From: Nilaparvata lugens
Lineage: Eukaryota; Arthropoda; Insecta; Hemiptera; Delphacidae
Assembly: GCF_014356525.2 (NCBI RefSeq)
Contig: NC_052515.1
Location: 24,807,212 to 24,871,211 of the forward strand
Direction: 5' to 3'
Length of the DNA: 64,000 nt
The translations under genes and the position numbers were made by a program. The notes under the pieces were generated by a model. The model did not search any database, was not told where the DNA came from, and worked only from the letters and a program-made list of their open reading frames with translations. Of the stretch, positions 56,340-64,000 are shown in pieces. The number at the start of each line of letters is the position of its first letter. Position 1 is the first letter of the stretch.

Positions 56340-57075
56340 ATCTATTTGAATTGAAGTTTATTATTCCCAAATTCAAGGCATCCAATCCTTTATCAATAGG
56401 ATGCAAAAATTGAACCAATCTCACAAAGCCGTCTTCAAATATGGTAAGTCCTAGAATGAAATATAGTTATAATTGACTTCAATTTTAACTTCGAACCCCC
56501 AATCAAAAATATGCAAAAATTGAATCTTTATCAAGAATCCATTCTTAATAATATTGTGCTCTTGTAAAAGTCTTACTATAATAGCCTACTCTATTTGAAA
56601 TTTGCCAAAAAAACTAAGTCCATTATCCATTATTTCTGCATTTAAAGGCATCAAATCAAAAAGATGCAAAAATTGAACCAATGTCAAGACGCCATTCTTA
56701 ATATTTCTATTTTTGTAAAAGTCCTAGAATAATAGCCTACTCTATTCTAAATTAAGTCCATTATCCATTATCAATTATCCTGCATTTTAGGGCATCAAAT
56801 CAAAAAGATGCAAAAATTGAACCAATCTTACAAAGCCGACAGCCGACTTCAAAAATGGTATACTTTATCAAGTCCTAGAATAAAACATAATCTAATGTAT
56901 AATACTCTAATTGAATTCCATTTCTTCCACATTTCAAACACGCTTGATCAAGACAGTCCTACAATAAGACATGATCTAATATATATTTTTAATACTATAC
57001 TTGAATTCCATTTCTTCCACATTTCAAACTACAAATCCCCAATCAAATTATGCAAAAATTGAATCAATGTCAAGA
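56340..57075. repeat. Degenerate tandem array, about five units
   Basis: GATGCAAAAATTGAACCAAT-type segments recur near 56400, 56512, 56660, 56805 and 57050, with TCCTAGAATAA and CATTTCTTCCACATTTCAAA between them. Period roughly 110-150 bp and variable. Confidence 0.75.
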
Positions 57076-57305
57076 CGCCGCCATTGTGGTGTGGCAATAC
57101 TGGGAGGTATGAGGGTTACAACATAGATGCAGTATATCAATATTAAATGGGCAGCGGTTCCACTTCACCATAGAGCTAACAAACAAATTTAAAGCAGCAG
57201 CAGAATCAATGCGGAACAAGCCAGACAAAGGATGTGAACCACAGGAGAGAGAGGGGAGAAGGGTCACCAACAGCGTTGTGCAAAGTGAAGTAAAGAGAGA
57301 CAGAA
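57076..57305. other. Spacer
   Basis: Moderate GC. The 82-codon minus frame at 57070-57318 has no recognised domain. Confidence 0.4.
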
Positions 57306-57550
57306 ACCAAATCAACAAGAAGAAGAAGAAGAGCTCTGAAAAATTAGGTGTGTACGCCTAATCCTGGAAAGAAGAAGAAGAAGAAGAAGAAGAGCTCTGA
57401 AAAATTAGGTGTGTACGCCTAATCCTGGAAAGAAGAAGAAGAAGAAGAAGAAGAAGAAGAAGAAGAAGAAGAAGAGAAGAAGAAGAAGAAGAAGAAGAAG
57501 AGCTCTGAAAAATTAGGTGTGTACGCCTAATCCTGGAAAGAAGAAGAAGT
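57306..57550. repeat. Compound (GAA)n and hairpin-unit satellite
   Basis: (AAG)n runs alternate three times with GAGCTCTGAAAAATTAGGTG + TGTACGCCTAATCCTGG, whose TTAGG...CCTAA is a small inverted repeat. Frames here are artefacts. Confidence 0.92.
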
Positions 57551-57647
57551 AACACCACTGTACCCTTTTCGAGAACTTTTAAATATAAGAAACAAATTAA
57601 AAAACACAAATAAATTATTCTACAACACTTAATTCTATAAGTCATTT

Positions 57648-57704
57648 TTTAGGGTGATGCCTATATATAAGCCAAGGTTTGTGCATGGGTGATGGAGAGT
57701 ATTG

Positions 57705-57738
<34 letters not shown>

Positions 57739-58650
57739 AAGGGATGAGTGGACCTGCAGCTTTAGATGAGTTCCGAACCTGGTGGTGATGGGAAAAACAA
57801 TTTTTGTCATGTTCAATTATTGAAAAATGAATTGTTCACAACCACTTTACATTCAGTATATGTAATTAAGTAAAGATTATTCCAGATTATCAACTGAAAA
57901 AGGATAAAATTCAGTGAATAAAATCAGTACCGAACTTATGATATGCTAATTGAAAATTTGAAAAGTACTATACAGTACATTTAGTATTTTTATATAATTG
58001 AGACAAAATGCATTCAAAAGTATCTAGAAAGAAAGGATAAAAGTTCATTAAGTAATAGAACTGTAATAACCTAATTGAAAAACAATCAAAATATTTCCAA
58101 ACTTCTCCCGCTACTGAATGTTGTAGTCAACATGCCATTGAGATAGTTCAAATGTTTCCAATTATTTTGAAAAATAACTTACTCAAATTTCCAGGAAAAT
58201 TATCACAATACTTGGAGACAGAAAAAAGTTAATTATTGTAATTGCAATCCGATCTATACCACGAATTGAGACAAGTTTTAGTTACAAGTCACGAACTGGG
58301 AAAAACTTGAAAAATGTCACGTACATGAACGTTGGCGGAAAAATAATTAACTTTTTACAATTGAACCGATTTCCAAGAGATCCAACACGGAGACTAAACA
58401 ATAAAATTATCGATTATTCAAGAACAATTCAATTTATTTCCTCAGTCTCTAAGTTTTAGTCTTTTTCTATTCTTTTCAATCTATTTCAACTTGAGATTTT
58501 GTTTTTGTTTGGGTGAGGGTGATGTCTACATGTGCTCTAGACTTGTGTGTGGGTTGGGTAATGGGACAGATGATGATGAGAGAAGAGTGGACCAACAGGT
58601 GGGTTCCGAAACACCGGGAAGCGATTTTCAAACTCATAAATGATATATAG
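57648..58650. repeat. Two S3 repeats and intervening spacer
   Basis: S3 copies at 57648-57790 (contains a pure (ATG)n run, 57706-57738) and 58510-58650 (GAGAAGAGTGGACCAACAGG, GTGGGTTCCGAAACACCGGG). The 720 bp between is AT-rich with no gene. Confidence 0.6.
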
Positions 58651-58714
58651 AGTAGACGGTTATTCTAACATGATAATGATATTGAGGATACTTTTTATCG
58701 AATTCATAAATTAT

Positions 58715-58960
58715 ACTAGTAGTTCTGTGAACAGTAGACCTCACGCAGTATTCTCATCCACAAGTACCTGATTGAAACTATAGACCTTCGGAAATACAGC
58801 AATAGACTGGCTTCTCCACACATCTGTGTAATCACTTATCAGCTGATTTATGATGAATAATTCTATAGTCTGATTTTTACTCTAATAAAACGGTAAATAA
58901 TTTTACCCTTTTTAAAATTATTTAGTCACAACATGTTTCGGCTATAATATAATGTCATTC
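58715..58960 (+). repeat. Family X copy C joined to a foldback fragment
   Basis: 58715-58880 has both ends of family X (ACTAGTAGTTCTGTGAACAG, CAGCTGATTTATGATGAATA) but lacks its middle. 58885-58960 continues with TACCCTTTTTAAAATTA and ACATGTTTCGGCTAT, related to the foldback at 46918. Confidence 0.7.
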
Positions 58961-59462
58961 ATTATACAATAAAATAATGGTATATTATGAAAATAATATA
59001 CCCAATTGAAAATAAGAAAGGTAAGAGAAGATATTAGCAGAGACAAAAACTTACTTATCCTTCATCTATGATATTAGGTATATAGAAGCATAGAGAAAAT
59101 ATAGCGTAGGTATATAAGTTGCATCACTACTATCTCTGATAGTAGTGTGAAGAAACGAATATTTTTGATGACCTTCACATTACAAATAAAATAGAACAAT
59201 GCACTCAATGAATTGAACTATCAAAAACTATTAAAATATTCAATTAACAAGGAGTTAAATCAAACTATTATTCAGTAAATAAGCTACGGAAATGGTCATC
59301 CTTGAAATTACTTCAAGCGTGATAAAATACACCAATTTTGATTTATTTGTTTAGTAGTAGAAGCTATTGTTTTTGTTTATAGAAATATTAACTGCCTTGC
59401 TTATGAAGTGAATTGATTATTGTATGCTAACATTATATAAGCTCTGTTATTATAATCTGAGC
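58961..59462. other. AT-rich spacer, nothing recognised
   Basis: No frame or repeat visible. Confidence 0.4.
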
Positions 59463-59585
59463 ATTATAATGAATACCTTAAGCATTTTTATCAACTAGAA
59501 TATATCATAATGAATACCTCAAGCATTTTTATCTACTAGAATATCATAATGAATACCTCAAGCATTTTTATCAACTAGAATATCA
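59463..59585. repeat. About 41-bp tandem repeat, three copies
   Basis: ATAATGAATACCTCAAGCAT and TTTTATCAACTAGAATAT alternate three times. Confidence 0.9.
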
Positions 59586-59939
59586 TAGCATGATTTTCTA
59601 GTAGTTTGGTTGATGTTATCATAGAAGAATGTTTTATATAACTCTATCTTTTCTCTAAGGTATTATTGAAATATAGTGTATTAAAATTTATTCAGAATCT
59701 TAATTTCCATATTCATCTCACTTCAAACATTATCCTTCCCTCCACTTTTTTTTTATTCTTTCCTTCTTTTATCTGGTATATTCCTTATTTTTACTCCCAC
59801 GAATACAAAAAAACGTCTTTGAATTCTCAATACCTGTAATTGTAAGTGTCCTAATTTTGTCACTTATTAAACATTTACAAAAATAATTCTATAGGAGCCA
59901 TTTTCTTGTTTTCATCACCATTACAACTTCCTGAAATTC
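59586..59939. other. AT-rich spacer
   Basis: Nothing recognised. Confidence 0.4.
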
Positions 59940-60250
59940 GGCAGTTTTATCTAAGGACACGCAAAATATTCAAATATTCAAACAAGTAACACATTATATT
60001 AAAAAATACAAAATTAATTAATAATTATTGTATTGTATGAAAAGTCCAGAATTATGCAATAATGGAGATTCTATTTCTATCTAATTCGTAATTTACGAAG
60101 TTCAGCGGTTTTATTTTAGGACAGGCAAAATATTCAAACATGTAACGTTATATTAAAAACACAGAATTATTTAATAATTATTGTATTGTATAAAAAGTCC
60201 AGAATTATGCAATAATGGAGACCCTATTCTAATTCGTAATTTACAAAAAT
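59940..60250. repeat. 162-bp tandem duplication
   Basis: GTTTTATYTWAGGACA, TAATAATTATTGTATTGTAT and AGTCCAGAATTATGCAATAA occur in both units, starting near 59943 and 60105. Confidence 0.88.
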
Positions 60251-61014
60251 CTAATCTGTAAATTGAAAATTGTTTTTTTTATTCCATAGCTCAAATATCC
60301 TGGAAAAGGCTAACCGTATTTCAAGAGAAAATAACTAAAGAAATATGTTTATCAGTTCAAGATGTTCATAAGTTAAAAGATAAGTAAAAGATAAATTGCA
60401 TAATTCATAGTTTAGAGGTTTGGGAATTTGATGAAGCCATGGAGGATTTGATATTTTTGTAAAATTTTTGAAACCTTCAAGAAATTAATACATTTTTTCA
60501 AACAAATGTCAATAATTCTATTTCAGATACCTTACCAGAGATTTCACTCCTGACAGAAACGTAATTTATTAAAGGCTCTTGAAACAGATTATATCATGCA
60601 TCTAGAACGCAGGCAGGCTCTATAGACAATTTATTGTACGAGTTCCAGAAGATAAAAACAATTTAGGCCTCTGGCAGAGGAAAAATATTGACTGTAAAGG
60701 TCAACAGTTTCAATGAAGAACAGAATTCTATCATAGCAAACACGTTGAAAGTTGGGTTGCAACGGCCTTGGACTGTTAAATACAGTACAGTGTTGCAGAC
60801 GGCTAAATACAGTATTATGCCTACTATACAGTGTTAGAGACGACTAATACAGTATTAAGACCACTCTCTATAAATCTATTATAATATAGAGTAGTAAAAT
60901 TGGTAACTAAATAGTAACCAGTCCAGATTTGTCAGGTTGGCACTAAGTTGTGAAAGGTTTCTAAACAAGATTTGAGTTCTGTCATTACTTTATCATGTTA
61001 GAACTAAGTTATTA
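60251..61014. other. AT-rich spacer, no gene recognised
   Basis: Short TACAGTRTTA repeats near 60780-60860. 60920-60960 (AGATTTGTCAGGTTGGCACT) resembles part of family H1. Confidence 0.4.
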
Positions 61015-61986
61015 TCTATAATATAATAAAGGAAAGAACTGGCTTATACGCGGACGGGATAGGAAAATTATTATGTTTTCCTAAGGCTACTGTCTAAAGT
61101 GCTCACTTTACTCCCTGGAACCTAATACTAAAGTGTCACTTTTTCGCTCTCGGTAGTAAAAAACAGGAAAACTCCCTACAGCGTAAAAGTGACTCCATTT
61201 AAATGGAAAGTATCTCTATTTTAATAACTTACATTTGAAATATGTTAGAAGGGCCTAAGCTCAGATGAGGAAGCATAATAGAGGTGTCTGTCATTGAGTC
61301 AACCGAATTCAACAACCAGAAATTTGATCAACTCATGAAATATATGTTTGTATGATATTACCTACTTAATATCAGTAGACGATGAAAATTTATACATATT
61401 TTTAAATATTTTATTCTATTCAAAATACCAGCCAAAAAATATTTTTCATCTGCAATTCAAATCTGAAACGCGTGATCTGGAGTCAGCCATTTTTGATAGC
61501 CGCCCCAGCTGATAATTGTTACAACTTTTGCTGATAGATAGCGCAATCAGAAGTGCCAATCAGACGACCGGTTTTTAGGTTTTAGATTTTAGGTTATGTT
61601 GTTAGAAAACATTGTCACCAATAACTGAAGTTATTAAAATGATTTGATTTGCAGTTTCTATAAAAAAATGTAGATGGAGGAAAAATGTTGTGTACATCAC
61701 GAGCAAAAAATACTTTTTCTCCCTCAGGAAAATTGTTGTACTCCTTCAGGAAAATTCTCACAAGGAGAAAAAGTTGTACTTTTCACTCTAGATATACAAA
61801 TAACTGTTGACGCATCATCACGTCTAAACTACTGGACTGATCAACTTGAAATTTTACATGTAGATTCTTAATTTATTAACGGAGGATGGTTATATGCCTA
61901 TTTTCAATTTTAAAAATATCATTACGTCAAGTTTTCAGTTTGTCAAGTTTTAAAATAAATCTTGCAGATCATGGGTTACCTACAAG
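61015..61986 (+). mobile_element. Helitron-like family H3, copy c, with internal insert
   Basis: Starts A|TCTATAATATAATAAAGG. The 3' part (from about 61800: GACGCATCATCACGTCTAAA ... ATGGGTTACCTACAAG) matches the other copies. About 720 bp (roughly 61070-61800) are extra relative to copy b and hold no recognised gene; the frame at 61674-61871 spans that junction. The last base adjoins H1 copy c directly. Confidence 0.65.
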
Positions 61987-62571
61987 TCTATATATATAAA
62001 AGCGAAATGGCACTCACTCACTGACTGACTGACTGACTCACTCACTCACTCACTCACTCGCAGAACGAAACATCTACCGAACCGAAAACGTTCAAATTTG
62101 GTAGGTATGTTCAGTTGGCCCTTTAGAGGCGCACTAAGAAATCTTTTAGCAATATTTTAACTCTAAGGGTGGTTATTAAGGGTTTAAAGTTCGTCTTTTA
62201 GCATGTATATTCTTCTTATTCTCTTAATTATAATTGAAAAATGTCCATACCATATGTTAATATAGAACTATAATCTAGAGAGAGTACCTCTTCGAAACAG
62301 TTGTTAACTGGTAACTAAATTAATAATTTTGTCAGGTTGGCATTAAGTTGAGTTGACTTTGTTAGGTTGGCACCAAGTTGAAGATTGAAATGCATTTATC
62401 GCGGAAAAATTTATTGGGCCCTGCTACTTCAATCAGAGCTATTACTGGGAATATTATATCGCCTGATATGGCGAGCGAAGCGAGCCCGCTGATCTAATTT
62501 TTTACGGGGGTCCAGGGGGCGGAGCCCCCTGGCTAGACAGATATGGCGAGCGAAGGGAGCCTGACGGATAG
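61987..62571 (+). mobile_element. Helitron-like family H1, copy c
   Basis: Starts TCTATATATATAAAAGCG at the very end of H3 copy c, then GGCACTCACTCACTGACTGA, AAACGTTCAAATTTGGTAGG and CAACTGGTAACTAAATTAAT-type segments. The 3' module carries GGGGGCGGAGCCCCCTGG and GCGAGCGAAGGGAGCCTGAC and ends GGATAG|T. Non-coding. Confidence 0.72.
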
Positions 62572-63054
62572 TATACAATAATTATTGTCTACTCTCTATA
62601 TTCCCTGTGTCTACAGTGACGCAAATCGAACTGTTCTGCAGTACTTGCTTTGAACTACATCAATGTTTCACGTCCAAACAATGCTGACATTTCCACTTGA
62701 ATCCAACCATAGACTAAATAAACAGTCTTGAATCAGTGATCTAATTGAAGCAATAGGGCTTTTACTAATGACACTGACACAAATAGAGAGATTATGTTTC
62801 AAATGCCTGCAACCAGAAAAGGATTTGGTTTGACTTTAAGATGCGATTTAAGACCTAACCATGACTTTCAATGATTTTTTGAGGCCTTCAAAATTTGAAT
62901 CACGATTGGGGAAATCATCCTGGCCGTGACTTTCAGTAAGTCTCACAAATTCAAGGAGATTATAAACTAGAGATCATATTTGGCTGTGGAACAATTATTG
63001 ATACCGAATTTATGGTACTCATCCATTCTATCCTATTATCTATAAGTGTTTAGA
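62572..63054. other. AT-rich spacer
   Basis: Nothing recognised. Confidence 0.4.
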
Positions 63055-63550
63055 ACAGTAATGGCAAGGTAAAGTGAAGAATAGGAATAAGAATGAGAAG
63101 AATATCAGACAGAAGTAGAAGAGGGAGAAGAATAAAAAGAAGGGAGGGGAGAAGAGAAGAAGTAGAAGTAGAAAAAGGAAAAAAGTAGAATAAGAAGGTG
63201 GAGAAGAAGAAAAAAAGAAGAAGTTGAAGTGGAAAAGAAGAAGAAGAAGAAGGAGAAAAAAGTAGGATAAAAGGTGGGAAGAAGAGGAAAAAAGGAGAAG
63301 AAAAAGGATATGAGAAAGAAGTAGGAGAGGAAGAAAGAGAAGAAGAAGAAGACATGAGAAGAAGAAAAAGAAGAAGAAGATGATGATGATGATGATGATG
63401 ATGAAGAAGAAGAAGAAGAATAGGAAGAAAAAAGTAGAATAAGAAGGTGGAAAAGAAGTTTGAAAAGAAGGGAAGTTAGAGAAGTAGGAGGGAAGAAGAA
63501 GAATAAAAAAGAAGAAGAAAAAGACAGGAGGAGAAGAAGAAGAAGATTTG
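63055..63550. repeat. Purine (GA/GAA) tract
   Basis: Almost pure G and A on the plus strand, with (GAT)n at 63380-63403. The 101-codon minus frame is low-complexity. Confidence 0.92.
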
Positions 63551-63647
63551 AGCTAGCGCCTGTTTTTTCATTCCAATATTGTAATGTTTTTAGCTATAAA
63601 ATGTTAACATAAACGAAATAATCATTTATTATATGTAATGTAACTTA

Positions 63648-64000
63648 TCCTATTATATTGAGCGAGCAATATCTGTATATTTGTATATATTTTTATATCT
63701 GGTTATTTATGTTTAACGGATCTCGAAAACGGCTCTAACGATTTTCACGAAATTTGTAACAGTAGGTTTATGATATGGAAATTCGATTGCACTTGGTCTC
63801 ATCCTTGGGAAAACTCGCTGAACGTCATTAAAAGGATAATTCATCCTTGGCTGAAACAGCTGTGGATAGTAAAAAAGTGAGTGAGCGAGTGAGTATGTGA
63901 AAAATCAAAATATCGCATCCCCGAAATTCATAAGATGACATATAGCCAGCTGTGAAATATAAACATATTCATTTTAGAGAATTGTGTTCTGTTTATCAAT
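63648..64000 (+). mobile_element. Helitron-like family H2, copy b, cut by window end
   Basis: Starts A|TCCTATTATATTGAGCGAGC and follows copy a (53409) through AACGGATCTCGAAAACGGCT and AAATCAAAATATCGCATCCC to GTTCTGTTTATCA. It continues beyond the window. Confidence 0.6.

Noticed and set aside
57306..57550. Telomeric TTAGG repeat
   Set aside because: Each unit has a single TTAGG that is one half of a small inverted repeat; there is no tandem (TTAGG)n.
58510..58650. tRNA-like B box in repeat S3 (GGGTTCCGAACC)
   Set aside because: Resembles a B box with an inserted base, but there is no A box at the right spacing, so a tRNA-derived SINE is not supported.
1..64000. Endogenous viral genes, rRNA or tRNA genes
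   Set aside because: Reading both strands, I saw no viral structural or polymerase motifs other than LINE-type reverse transcriptase, and no convincing cloverleaf or rRNA signature. A profile search would be more sensitive.

Overview
This window looks like repeat-dense, AT-rich nuclear DNA from an insect. A hemipteran of planthopper type is my best guess, judged from the style of the repeats and not from any diagnostic gene. I see no prokaryotic gene, rRNA, convincing tRNA, CRISPR array or viral gene. Most long open frames are translations of CT/GA tracts or minisatellites. The only clear protein-coding homology is to reverse transcriptases of non-LTR retrotransposons on the minus strand (about 24.6-28.1 kb).

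Host gene content is sparse and inferential. A minus-strand transcript is suggested by an ATG-free candidate first exon (22443-22591, initiator-like start, strong GTAAGTG donor), a coding-like exon (17756-17878, GTGAGT donor) and a phase-compatible 55-nt exon (11673-11727, GTAAGT donor). Far upstream on the same strand, 49842-49895 is a 54-nt open cassette with splice signals at both ends and a donor-like GTGAGT as its first bases, the layout of a recursively spliced exon. A plus-strand open segment at 51004-51165 also ends at a good donor. A perfect RFX-type X-box lies at 404-417. The window may be largely long introns and intergenic DNA around such exons.

The rest is a layered transposon landscape. 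There are nested LINEs (24.6-28.1 kb); a Tc1/mariner-like MITE family with TA duplications (3.2, 13.6, 34.3 and 39.6 kb); MITEs with TTA duplications (19.3 and 40.5 kb); a hAT MITE with a perfect 8-bp duplication (31.6 kb); and a GC-rich inverted-repeat element (14.8 kb). Long foldback elements lie at 16.2, 18.6, 38.0, 41.0, 46.9, 47.7 and 52.0 kb, and a short foldback family has six copies. Three families with Helitron-like ends (5' A|TC, 3' CTAG|T) occur at 28.6, 30.0, 36.0, 44.4, 53.4, 61.0, 62.0 and 63.6 kb. At least three families of short dispersed fragments (called S1, S2 and S3 here) are probably SINEs or LINE 3' ends.

Very long strand-asymmetric pyrimidine/purine tracts punctuate the window (0.5-1.8, 3.9-4.5, 9.6-10.9, 23.8-24.6, 30.5-31.1, 42.1-44.0, 57.3-57.5, 63.1-63.5 kb). 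Minisatellites include a 33-bp array apparently derived from the centre of a neighbouring palindrome (19.05 kb), a second unrelated 33-bp array (50.05 kb) and a 24-bp array (33.7 kb). Repeat boundaries were judged by eye and are accurate to about 10 bp unless a target duplication is named.
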